Shown piece by piece: positions 5,947 through 13,310 of a stretch of 14,751 nucleotides of DNA. This DNA comes from an uncultured Desulfobacterales bacterium (GTDB lineage Bacteria; Desulfobacterota; Desulfobacteria; Desulfobacterales; JAFDCJ01). The stretch spans positions 1 through 14,751 of the forward strand of contig CALZJV010000080.1 of NCBI GenBank assembly GCA_945787595.1, read 5' to 3'. Both the position numbers and the translations under genes were made by a program. Every line of letters starts with the position of its first letter. The first letter of the stretch is position 1. The notes beneath the pieces were generated by a model, which saw only the letters and a program-made list of their open reading frames with translations, was not told where the DNA came from and did no database searches.

Positions 5947-6882
5947 TTACTTCATCGGTCCCACGATAACCCGGTTTCTTCCTTCCTCTTTGGCCTGATA
6001 GAGATATTGGTCCATCTGATTCAATATGGCTATAGGCGAAATTCTGCTGGAGTGGGTATCGGCATCAATACCGGTGACGCCGAAACTGACGGTGATACTA
6101 ATCTTACTCTTATCCACTTTTATTATTTTATTCTCAATCGCCACTCGAATTCTTTCTGTCATGAGACGGGCGCCGTCAAGGGCCGTTTCGGGAGCTACAA
6201 TCACAAATTCCTCGCCTCCGTATCGAACCACCCAGTCAAGTTGGCCTCGAATCGCATCTTTCAAGTGTTGAGCGATTATTTTCAATACTTCGTCTCCAGC
6301 AAGGTGCCCATAGGTATCGTTAATTTTTTTGAAGTTGTCGATATCACATATAACAGCCGATAGCGGGCGCTGATATCTTACAGCGCGCTTGATTTCTCTC
6401 GCGAAGTTCTCGTTTAGATATCTCCGGTTGTAGACTTCGGTAAGTGGATCTGTAACGGAAAGGATTTCGATCTCTTCGAGGGCTTGGTTGAGAGATCTTT
6501 CCAGTTCCAAAATGCGAATACCGGTGTTGAGACGGGCAATAAGTTCCGGGGGATCAAATGGCTTGGTCAAGTAATCATCTGCGCCCGCTTCCAGCCCGGC
6601 AATGATGTCTTGCTTTGAACCCCTGCTGGTCAGCAGAATTATGAATACATATGATGAAGAGTGCCTCTCCCTAATCGCTTGGCACAGCTCGAGACCGTTC
6701 ATTTCCGGCATATTCCAGTCTGTCAGAACAATTGGGAAAAATTCATTTTTGTAGCTGTCCAATGCCTTGCGCCCGTTCTCGACGGAAACGACTCGATGGC
6801 CCTCCGTTGTGAGAGCCTTTGCAAGCATACGCCTCGAGATATGATCATCTTCAACGATCAATACCGAAAAAGTGTTCTTCAT
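5947..6882 (-). CDS. Response regulator / diguanylate cyclase (REC-GGDEF, PleD-like)
   Basis: A 311-residue two-domain signalling protein. The receiver domain (about 1-122) has acidic residues E11, D12 and D13, phospho-acceptor D55 in LTDWNMP, T85 and K107. A short helical linker follows, then a GGDEF domain (about 140-308) with DPLTEVYNRR, DIDNFKKINDTYGH and an intact active-site RYGGEEF at 220-226. It should make cyclic di-GMP from two GTP when phosphorylated. The usual inhibitory I-site RxxD is imperfect: D216 is in place but the nearest Arg is R212, one residue too far. No histidine kinase gene is adjacent. An AGGA ribosome site lies 6-7 bases before the ATG. It stands alone between two gaps of more than 360 bases. 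Confidence 0.95.
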   Translation of the reverse strand: MKNTFSVLIVEDDHISRRMLAKALTTEGHRVVSVENGRKALDSYKNEFFPIVLTDWNMPEMNGLELCQAIRERHSSSYVFIILLTSRGSKQDIIAGLEAGADDYLTKPFDPPELIARLNTGIRILELERSLNQALEEIEILSVTDPLTEVYNRRYLNENFAREIKRAVRYQRPLSAVICDIDNFKKINDTYGHLAGDEVLKIIAQHLKDAIRGQLDWVVRYGGEEFVIVAPETALDGARLMTERIRVAIENKIIKVDKSKISITVSFGVTGIDADTHSSRISPIAILNQMDQYLYQAKEEGRNRVIVGPMK

Positions 6883-7259
6883 TTTCAGTCCTGATTTCCA
6901 TAAAAGATCGTTATCTATGTCTGGGTTGCCCTGTTAGCCCGGAGAAAAATAAGTGGGCAGAGATCCGGCAACTGCAATAGATAAGAAATATCCTTTCCCG
7001 CGTGGATTAAGTGACAGTCTAAATTGCTCATCGGAATCAGTGGCAACCCAACATATTGAGACGGCAATGAAGCCGAAACAACGTTCTTGCGATAACCAAA
7101 TTGGGCTTTAAAGTCAATAGATATTTCTTGCAGTCGAATTGGTATGTTAGGATATTGGGAGTGGCGACTGGTGCGAGAGTCAATTAAAAAGGCCATTCCC
7201 ATAATACTTAATTCGGTTTCAACCGACTAACGAAACAGCGTCTTACCGGCGGTGGTCGT
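6883..7259. other. 377-base gap between purF and the diguanylate cyclase gene
   Basis: This gap holds a minus-strand open frame of 95 codons (6915-7202) without a ribosome site or recognisable motif, which I do not call a gene. Just past the purF stop there is a compact hairpin, TCGGTT-TC-AACCGA at 7213-7226, with no T tract on either strand. The promoter of the diguanylate cyclase gene is presumably within about 150 bases of 6882, but no good match was found. Confidence 0.45.
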
Positions 7260-8669
7260 CTAGTTGCTCTCAAGGCAATCTTTGGTCAGATGCATGTCGA
7301 ATGTCACCGGATAGCAGCCGTCAAAGCAGGCTTTGCAAAAATTTTCTTCCGGACGTTTAAACTCGGTGGCTTTTAGTAGGCCGTCGATGCTGAGATAGTA
7401 GAGGGAGTCAAGTCCTAAATAATCCCTTAACTCTTCAACCGTTTTGCGGGATGCAATCAACTCTCCTCTGGTTGAAAAATCGATGCCGTAATGGCAGGGA
7501 AACCGATGCGGGGGACCACTCACGCGCATATGCACCTTTCTTACGCCAAGCTCCCGCAGTGCTTTAACCCGTGTTCGGACGGTCGTACCCCGAATGATCG
7601 AATCTTCAATGATGATAATATCTTTTCCTTTTAGAAGCTTTTTAACAGGATTGAGTTTGATACGGACGCTAAAATCCCGCATACTCTGGGTCGGCTGGAT
7701 AAAAGTTCTGCCCACATAATGGTTGCGGATCATACCCATCTCAAAGGGTATGCCGGATGCTTCCGAGTAGCCCAACGCGGCATAGGTTCCCGAATCGGGA
7801 AACGGCATCACAAAGTCGGCTTCAACGGGAGCCTCTTCGGCCAGACGCCTGCCATGAGCTTTGCGGGTCAGATAGACATTCTGACCATAAAAAGTGCTGT
7901 CCGGTCTGGCAAAATAGATAAATTCAAAAATGCAGAACGCCCGCCGGGTTGCAGGCGACGTTTTGATGCTTTTAATGCCATCGGGTCCGATAATGACAAT
8001 TTCTCCGGGATCGAGTTCACGCACAAATTCAGCCTCTACAAGATCAAAGGCGCAGGTTTCGGATGCCAGCACGTAATTGCCGTTCAACTTTCCCAGACAC
8101 AACGGTCTGAACCCATATGGATCCTTAATTCCGACAATTTCCCCCAGACTCGTCAACATTACGAATGAAAATGCGCCCTGCAATCTGGAGACGGAATTTA
8201 CCAAGGCTTGTTCAAATCCGTGTTCCAGGTTTTTCACAAAAAGATGCAAAAATATTTCGCTGTCCATTGTGGTCTGGAAAATAGAGCCGGATTCTTCGAG
8301 CTCATCTTTCAAAGTATGAGCATTGACAATATTTCCATTGTGGGCCACGGCATAGGATTTTTTGCGGTGACGAACCAGAAACGGCTGGGCGTTGGTCAGC
8401 ACGGAGCTGCCCGTGGTGGAGTAGCGCACATGACCGACGGCGCTGCGCCCCTCCAGTAACTTCAAGTGGCTCATGTCGAAAACATCGGATACCAGTCCCA
8501 TGCCTTTATGCTCAATTATCGTATCCCCACGGATCGTTGCAATTCCGGCACTCTCCTGGCCCCGATGCTGCAAGGCATACAGGCCGAAATAGGTTAGGGG
8601 CGCTGCTTCAGGATGATCGCAAATTCCAAAAATACCACAAGATTCGCGCGGTTTATCAAAATCAGACAT
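7260..8669 (-). CDS. purF: Amidophosphoribosyltransferase (PurF), Fe-S type
   Basis: This enzyme commits PRPP to purine synthesis: glutamine + PRPP + water gives 5-phosphoribosylamine, glutamate and pyrophosphate. It is 469 residues, normal for the family. A 10-residue propeptide (MSDFDKPRES) precedes Cys11, the N-terminal nucleophile exposed by self-cleavage in CGIFGI. The glutaminase half includes HRGQESAG, HVRYSTTG and AHNGNI. The phosphoribosyltransferase half has the PRPP loop IIIIEDSIIRGTT at 351-363. Cysteines C246, C392, C445 and C448 match the [4Fe-4S] ligands of the Bacillus-type enzyme, whose cluster makes it oxygen sensitive. AGGAG lies 10 bases before the ATG. The gene follows the glutamate synthase genes after 334 bases, so it may be read in the same transcript or from its own promoter. 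Confidence 0.97.
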   Translation of the reverse strand: MSDFDKPRESCGIFGICDHPEAAPLTYFGLYALQHRGQESAGIATIRGDTIIEHKGMGLVSDVFDMSHLKLLEGRSAVGHVRYSTTGSSVLTNAQPFLVRHRKKSYAVAHNGNIVNAHTLKDELEESGSIFQTTMDSEIFLHLFVKNLEHGFEQALVNSVSRLQGAFSFVMLTSLGEIVGIKDPYGFRPLCLGKLNGNYVLASETCAFDLVEAEFVRELDPGEIVIIGPDGIKSIKTSPATRRAFCIFEFIYFARPDSTFYGQNVYLTRKAHGRRLAEEAPVEADFVMPFPDSGTYAALGYSEASGIPFEMGMIRNHYVGRTFIQPTQSMRDFSVRIKLNPVKKLLKGKDIIIIEDSIIRGTTVRTRVKALRELGVRKVHMRVSGPPHRFPCHYGIDFSTRGELIASRKTVEELRDYLGLDSLYYLSIDGLLKATEFKRPEENFCKACFDGCYPVTFDMHLTKDCLESN

Positions 8670-9003
8670 TTAGGGTAGGCTCCTATTCCAGACCTCGAAA
8701 TTTACTATGAAAATAGCTCGTTTCCTAGGACATTATCGGGCTTGATGAAACTTTCTCCGAGCATGGTTTTCAGGTTTCGGGTTTCAGTGTTCAGGTTTCA
8801 GGGACAATCTTTCCGAGGCCTCGTATTAAACTACACCAAAATGGCACGGTTTCTTGACGATTAAACTGGTCGCTTTTCAGGCCGGCGGTTGGGCTGACAC
8901 CTGAAACCCGAAACCTGAAACCAATTAAACGGGCTGCGAATCTATCAACAGCAAAATTGAAATATTAATTTGGAACCGAGTCGCTAGTCCCTTTAAATAC
9001 CAA
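8670..9003. other. 334-base repeat-bearing spacer between the GltD fusion gene and purF
   Basis: No coding region is seen. The spacer contains a heptamer array near 8765-8800 and its inverted partner near 8895-8922, which together could form a long stem around a 113-base loop. The loop itself (8788-8900) shows no evident gene, tRNA or riboswitch. I see no purine-riboswitch-like core ahead of purF. Promoter elements for purF could not be assigned with confidence. Confidence 0.5.
8768..8920. repeat. 20-bp perfect inverted repeat built of GGTTTCA heptamers
   Basis: TTTCAGGTTTCGGGTTTCAG at 8768-8787 is exactly complementary, in reverse, to 8901-8920. Each arm is itself a run of 7-base units: GGTTTCA-type in the left arm, continuing as GTGTTCA and GGTTTCA to about 8800, and TGAAACC-type in the right arm. 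The arms are 113 bases apart, within the spacer between the GltD fusion gene and purF. The identity is exact and seen directly; any role, such as transcript protection, attenuation or a repeat-expansion hotspot, is inference. Confidence 0.85.
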
Positions 9004-11352
9004 TCAATCAAGCGGTGTATTTTCCACTAAATCCCAAACCCCACACGGGCAAGCCCCGGCGCAAAACCCGCATCCGATGCACAGGTCTTCATCCACCACA
9101 TATTCATAGGCGTCGTCGTCCAGCCCTTTTCTGCTGATGGCATGTTGCGGGCAAACCGACACGCAAATCCCGCAGTCCCGACATGCGCCGCAGGATGAGC
9201 ACTGGGACCCGCAGTGATCCAGGTCCGAGTATTCCGTCACTCTGGGATCAAAATATTCCAGCGTTATACGATTACGGTTGATCATTTCGCGTTTTTGTAC
9301 CAGTGGCGGTTTGTCTTCCAGTATGTCACAGATTGTCTGTGCTACGATTCGACCGGATCCGATGGCATCGGTCAGAAGTCCGGGTCGAACCACATCACCG
9401 ATGGCAAATATTTTAGGATCGGTGGTCAGAAAATGATCATTGACTTTAACGAATCCATCCGCAATCTCGATGTCATCAGGAAGAAATTCGAGATCCGGCA
9501 TGTCGCCGATGGAAATAATTACTGTGTCGGCGGGAATCTCTTCACCGGATGCCAAAATGACTGTGTTGCCGGTAATCTCTTTGGTGAAAACCGGCCATTT
9601 GAATTCGGCACCAATCGTCTCTGCGGCCTCTCTTTCCTTACCAAAAGACGCCGGCTCCTGTACATCCAGCAATGTGATGTTTTCGGCACCGAGTCGATGC
9701 GCCTCGGCGGCCGCATCGCAACCGACATTACCGGCGCCGATGACCACGACATGCTTGCCGACTTTTGTTTTGTTTTCTTTGGCCTTTTCAAGAAAATCAA
9801 GCGCCGTCACCGCCCGCTCGTTACCCGGTATCGACAATGTTCTGGGCTTTTGGGCGCCCGTTGCAATCACTACAAAGTCAAAATCTTCTCGAAGCTGTTG
9901 GACGTTTTCCTGCATGAGGGGCTGCTGAAGGTGTACATGCGGCAGAACCTCCTTGACCCGCTCGAGTTCGGTTGTAATCACCTCGGACGGGATACGACTT
10001 TCGGGAATAACGCGGGTAAATTTGCCGCCGATGTCTTTCGCCACTTCATAAATGACAACCTGGTGCCCTTTTTGCCGCAGCTGCCATCCGACAGATATCC
10101 CGGCAGGTCCGCCGCCGATAATGGCAATTTTCTTATCCGATTCAGGCGGTAGTTCCGGCAATTTTGCTTTGATGCTCGCCCGGCCAAGCTGAGTGACATC
10201 CACGGGTGCCAAGGCAGAGGATTGGCGGGTGCATGACTGCATACATAAATTAGGGCACAGATAACCACACACGGATGCGGGAAACGGCGTATAGGCCAGC
10301 GCTAGATCGACCGCCTCATCGATGCGGCCGTCGCGAACCAATTGCCAGCGCTGCTGCACAGGAATTCCTGTCGGACAGGTGGCCTCACAGGGTGCGGCAT
10401 ATTTGCGATTTTCCCAGCTCGGAACAAAACGCCGCAACTGATTGGTAGTAATCAATGGGATGGGACTGCGATTCAGCTGCGTGAGGTCACCGATCAGACC
10501 GCCCTGGCCGAGCTCTCTCTCCCACACTCCGGTGTAAAACGAATGGATGGATTTCATCGGCCGCTGGATTTTATCCTGAGGCGTACGCGCAACGAGCAGC
10601 TGCCAATGACTTCTATCTGAAAACACTTTATCCAGTTCGGTTCGACCGATGTGATCCAAAAAGATATGGAGATTTTTGTTCAACCAGTCCCATTCTTCAT
10701 CCCCGATGGAACTCAGCTTGGCATCCCGCTGACTATAGCCTCTGTGAGGGCCATGAAAAAACACCTTCCCGCCGACCATGCCCACAAATGGGCGGTGACC
10801 AAGAATATTATCGGGAATTTGGGCCTCATAGCCACAAATCACAGCAACACCACCCGCCATAAACTCACCGAAATAGTCCCCGGCTGAACCCAGCACCCAG
10901 AGCTCGGGGGGATCAAATCGTGGATTGTGTTTGGTCATGGTCATGCCCCGGGCACCGATATTACCGGCAACGTAAATTTTACCCTGGGCCATGGCATTGG
11001 CGGTTCCGTTGCCGGCATTGCCATGAACCACGATTCGGGCTCCGGCATTGAGCCACCCCACATCATCGGAGGTCGGTCCGAGAATTTCAATCAGGGTGTT
11101 GGGAAATCCCATGGAACCAACGCGTTGCCCGGGCTGACCTGATATCTTTATGTGCACCTTTTCCCGGCCGGCCTGCCAGAGCCGGCCGCCGATTCCGTGC
11201 TGACCGTAAGCATTGATCTGCAGGCGGCGGTGTCCTTGGGCTACCGCTGACTGCACTTGCTCTTCTAAAAGCCGTGAATCAACCCGTTCACCGTTAATTC
11301 TGCCGGAAATCACATGATAGGATGAAATGCGGCTCAAATTTAGCTCAGACAT
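9004..11352 (-). CDS. Glutamate synthase fusion: GXGXG domain + GltD-like oxidoreductase + ferredoxin
   Basis: A 782-residue fusion. Residues about 15-260 are the GXGXG beta-helix domain of glutamate synthase (GNAGNGTANA, GNIGARGMTM, GGVAVICG). About 318-700 is a GltD-like flavoprotein: N-terminal Fe-S cysteines C322, C326, C362, C366, C370 and C374; FAD site GGGPAG at 412-417; dinucleotide site GAGNVG at 539-544; and IFAIGDV at 648-654. About 714-770 is a Cys-rich ferredoxin, with the ladder C714, C718, C721, C724, C727, C730, C734 and then CIGCGFCAGACPC. It would feed electrons from NAD(P)H or ferredoxin to the FMN subunit. The second Rossmann motif ends LLDV with no YRR, hinting at NADH rather than NADPH. 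GGAGA lies 6 bases before the ATG. Confidence 0.93.
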   Translation of the reverse strand: MSELNLSRISSYHVISGRINGERVDSRLLEEQVQSAVAQGHRRLQINAYGQHGIGGRLWQAGREKVHIKISGQPGQRVGSMGFPNTLIEILGPTSDDVGWLNAGARIVVHGNAGNGTANAMAQGKIYVAGNIGARGMTMTKHNPRFDPPELWVLGSAGDYFGEFMAGGVAVICGYEAQIPDNILGHRPFVGMVGGKVFFHGPHRGYSQRDAKLSSIGDEEWDWLNKNLHIFLDHIGRTELDKVFSDRSHWQLLVARTPQDKIQRPMKSIHSFYTGVWERELGQGGLIGDLTQLNRSPIPLITTNQLRRFVPSWENRKYAAPCEATCPTGIPVQQRWQLVRDGRIDEAVDLALAYTPFPASVCGYLCPNLCMQSCTRQSSALAPVDVTQLGRASIKAKLPELPPESDKKIAIIGGGPAGISVGWQLRQKGHQVVIYEVAKDIGGKFTRVIPESRIPSEVITTELERVKEVLPHVHLQQPLMQENVQQLREDFDFVVIATGAQKPRTLSIPGNERAVTALDFLEKAKENKTKVGKHVVVIGAGNVGCDAAAEAHRLGAENITLLDVQEPASFGKEREAAETIGAEFKWPVFTKEITGNTVILASGEEIPADTVIISIGDMPDLEFLPDDIEIADGFVKVNDHFLTTDPKIFAIGDVVRPGLLTDAIGSGRIVAQTICDILEDKPPLVQKREMINRNRITLEYFDPRVTEYSDLDHCGSQCSSCGACRDCGICVSVCPQHAISRKGLDDDAYEYVVDEDLCIGCGFCAGACPCGVWDLVENTPLD

Positions 11353-11373
11353 TGATTTTCTCCAAATCGCATT

Positions 11374-11525
11374 CGTTTGGATGATTATAATCGTTAGGTT
11401 CGTTAGGATCGTTTCGATGGTTCAGTTCGTTTGGATTGCGGGTTGATTAAGATGACTATGTTGACTGAGTTTATTGGGTTTGCCGAGTTTTTAATCAGCT
11501 AGTCAACCACTCAACCTAATCAACC
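11374..11525. repeat. Nonamer (period-9) tandem array with inverted halves
   Basis: From 11374 the sequence falls into 9-base units: CGTTTGGAT, GATTATAAT, CGTTAGGTT, CGTTAGGAT, CGTTTCGAT, GGTTCAGTT, CGTTTGGAT, then more diverged units such as ATTGGGTTT and GCCGAGTTT to about 11490. The phase continues, but from about 11491 the units are of the opposite strand (TAGTCAACC, ACTCAACCT). As a result GGTTGATTA 11441-11449 pairs with TAATCAACC 11517-11525, and GTTGACT 11460-11466 pairs with AGTCAAC 11501-11507. Units are imperfect, so this is a decaying or evolving array. Confidence 0.75.
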
Positions 11526-11544
11526 AATATCTTTGTCCTTCAAC

Positions 11545-11671
11545 GCATGCCCTATGCTCTCTGCTTCAACATTCCGAATTCCCCATTCCACATTCCCCAT
11601 TCTAACACCTCTGTCCTCTGTTCTCTGTTCTCTGTCCTCTGTAATCTGCCCTCTGTCCTCTGACATCTGTC
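11545..11671. repeat. Heptamer (period-7) tandem array beside the FMN subunit stop
   Basis: About 18 consecutive 7-base units. The right-hand nine (11609-11671) are CTCTGTC, CTCTGTT, CTCTGTT, CTCTGTC, CTCTGTA, ATCTGCC, CTCTGTC, CTCTGAC and ATCTGTC. To their left, in the same phase, the unit changes to a CATTCCN type (CATTCCG, AATTCCC, CATTCCA, CATTCCC, CATTCTA at 11570-11604). In the minus-strand transcript the right part reads as purine-rich GACAGAG repeats starting 4 bases after the FMN subunit stop. There are no spacers between units, so it is not a CRISPR array. Confidence 0.85.
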
Positions 11672-11675
11672 AATC

Positions 11676-13310
11676 CTACACCACATATTTTATACTTAGC
11701 CTTTCAGCCGCATCATAATCGTCGATCCCCAGCGCATCGGACATACCGATAGGCAGTGAGGTGGAACGCCCCAAAGGCGCCACAATTTTTTTCAATTCGG
11801 TGTCAAAGCTCAAGAAGACATCCACCAGGCGCTGGGCCACATCTTCGACATTCAGCCGCCGGTACAAACGGGGATCCTGAGAGGTAATCCCTTTCGGACA
11901 CAACCCGATGTTGCAGATGTTGCAGCGATCCGATTCGGAGCCCAGGCATCCGGCCGCGGCCTGCATGATATATTTGCCGACCTGGACACCGCTGGCACCC
12001 AGCATGATGAGCGCTGCGGCGTTGGCCGCCAGATTGCCGTTTTTGCCGATACCCCCACCTGCAAAAATCGGGACCTGGTTCTGCATACCCAGTTTAACGA
12101 GATTCAAATAGCCGTCGCGAATATTACTGGCGATGGGATGACCCATGTGATTCATGGAAACATTATAAGCTGCACCCGTACCGCCGTCTTCACCATCGAT
12201 GGCAAGACCGGCGGCATAGGGATTGCGGGTGAGATTATTCAAAACTGCCAGAGCGGTTGAAGTGCCTGAAATTTTTGGATATACCGGTACTCGAAAGCCC
12301 CAGGCCATGTACATGGATTGCGTCATTTTAGCCACTGCTTCTTCAATGGAATACTTGGTCTGGTGGGTGGGTGGGCTCGGCAGACTGACACCTGTCGGCA
12401 CTCCCCGGATGGCAGCGATCAGGCTGTTGACCTTGTACCACATCAGCAGACCGCCGTCCCCGGGCTTGGCTCCCTGTCCATACTTGATTTCAACGGCACA
12501 CGGATCTTCTTTCATCTCCGGGAGTGCATGAATAATTTCATCCCAGCCGAAGTAGCCACTGGCAATCTGAAGAATCACATATCTTAAAAATCGCGAACGT
12601 AATAATCTGGGCGGACAGCCACCTTCTCCGGTACTGATGCGCACCGGCATACCCAATTCCTCGTTGAGATACGCCACTCCCATCTGAAGTCCTTCCCACA
12701 TGTTGGGCGATAAGGCGCCGAAAGACATGCCACCGATGATCAACGGATATATTTCCCGGACAGGAGGGATCCAGCCATTGGTTTGCAGGAATTTCAGGTT
12801 CTCTTCCGGGGGCAGCACTCGCCCTAAAAGGGTGCGCAGCTCAAATTCATGACGTCCCGCATCCAGTGCAGGGTCGGTCAGCATCGATATGCGGATAAAT
12901 TTTATGCGGTCCAAAATGCCCCCGGCAACATTGCGGCGTCCGCCGCGTCTGCGGGGCTGTCCGCCGCGATCGATCTGAAATTTCAATTTGTCCGCTTCAT
13001 CGCTGCGGCAGGGGGTAATGGCATCATTGGGACAAACCATATTGCACATGGCACAACCGACGCAATTGTAAGCCGGATCCGTTTTTTGCCGAATCCCATA
13101 GTAGGCTTTGTAGACACTGGCGGGAGTTTCTAAAAAACCTATGGGCGGCTTCACGGTTCGTTTACGAAACACCCCGAGTTCAATGGCATTCACGGGGCAT
13201 ACGGCCGTGCATTTTCCACACAGAGTGCATTTTTCTTTGTCCCACAGAATCTGCCACGGCAAATCTTTAACACTTAAAGTTGAAGGGGTAATGGGTCGTT
13301 CTGACTGCAT
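11676..13310 (-). CDS. Glutamate synthase FMN-binding core with N-terminal 2x[4Fe-4S] ferredoxin domain
   Basis: A 544-residue, archaeal-type glutamate synthase catalytic subunit. The N-terminus binds two [4Fe-4S] clusters: C28, C31, C34, C38 and C83, C86, C89, C93. An Arg-rich linker (GGQPRRRGGRR, 116-126) leads to the FMN/2-iminoglutarate domain. That domain has conserved stretches GGMSFGALS, STGEGG, IKYGQGAKPGDGGLL (275-289), IDGEDGGTGAA and FAGGGIG. Cysteines C463, C466 and C471 in CNICNIGLCPKG correspond to the 3Fe-4S ligands of the classical large subunit. It lacks the glutaminase and GXGXG parts, supplied by the neighbouring genes. The ATG overlaps the end of the amidotransferase gene by 37 bases; AGAGG sits a few bases before it. 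It should combine ammonia with 2-oxoglutarate and reduce the imine to glutamate. Confidence 0.95.
   Translation of the reverse strand: MQSERPITPSTLSVKDLPWQILWDKEKCTLCGKCTAVCPVNAIELGVFRKRTVKPPIGFLETPASVYKAYYGIRQKTDPAYNCVGCAMCNMVCPNDAITPCRSDEADKLKFQIDRGGQPRRRGGRRNVAGGILDRIKFIRISMLTDPALDAGRHEFELRTLLGRVLPPEENLKFLQTNGWIPPVREIYPLIIGGMSFGALSPNMWEGLQMGVAYLNEELGMPVRISTGEGGCPPRLLRSRFLRYVILQIASGYFGWDEIIHALPEMKEDPCAVEIKYGQGAKPGDGGLLMWYKVNSLIAAIRGVPTGVSLPSPPTHQTKYSIEEAVAKMTQSMYMAWGFRVPVYPKISGTSTALAVLNNLTRNPYAAGLAIDGEDGGTGAAYNVSMNHMGHPIASNIRDGYLNLVKLGMQNQVPIFAGGGIGKNGNLAANAAALIMLGASGVQVGKYIMQAAAGCLGSESDRCNICNIGLCPKGITSQDPRLYRRLNVEDVAQRLVDVFLSFDTELKKIVAPLGRSTSLPIGMSDALGIDDYDAAERLSIKYVV

Larger units (their letters stand above)
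11353..11675. other. 323-base spacer between FMN subunit and GltD fusion, filled with short tandem repeats
   Basis: No gene is present. Nearly the whole spacer is low-complexity: a period-9 array at 11374-11525 and a period-7 array at 11545-11671. Only about 20 bases before each flanking gene are free of repeats, and these include the GGAGA ribosome site of the GltD fusion gene. A 61-codon plus-strand frame here is merely the heptamer array translated. A perfect 10-bp palindrome, GATTATAATC, lies at 11383-11392. Confidence 0.75.

Noticed and set aside
5764..6363. Plus-strand open frame of 199 codons
   Set aside because: Two thirds of it is antisense to the GGDEF domain. The rest is spacer, and no ribosome site or recognisable domain is present.
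6915..7202. Minus-strand open frame of 95 codons between purF and the diguanylate cyclase gene
   Set aside because: No Shine-Dalgarno, no motif and no protein-like conservation pattern I can recognise. It may be chance, though a small unknown gene cannot be excluded.
7719..8168. Plus-strand open frame of 149 codons
   Set aside because: It is entirely antisense to purF, which is unambiguous.
8788..8900. Purine (PurR or riboswitch) control element ahead of purF
   Set aside because: No purine riboswitch core or clear PurR-like operator could be recognised by eye in the loop or flanks.
9214..10152. Long plus-strand open frame (312 codons) and a second one at 9440-9928
   Set aside because: Both lie wholly antisense inside the GltD fusion gene, whose minus-strand protein has clear FAD, dinucleotide and Fe-S motifs. 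The plus-strand translations have none.
11374..11671. CRISPR array
   Set aside because: Units are 7 or 9 bases with no spacers between them, and no cas genes are present.
11533..11718. Plus-strand 61-codon frame, Ser/Leu/Cys rich, resembling a signal peptide
   Set aside because: It is the heptamer array translated; the apparent hydrophobic periodicity comes from the repeat, and its end overlaps the FMN subunit gene.
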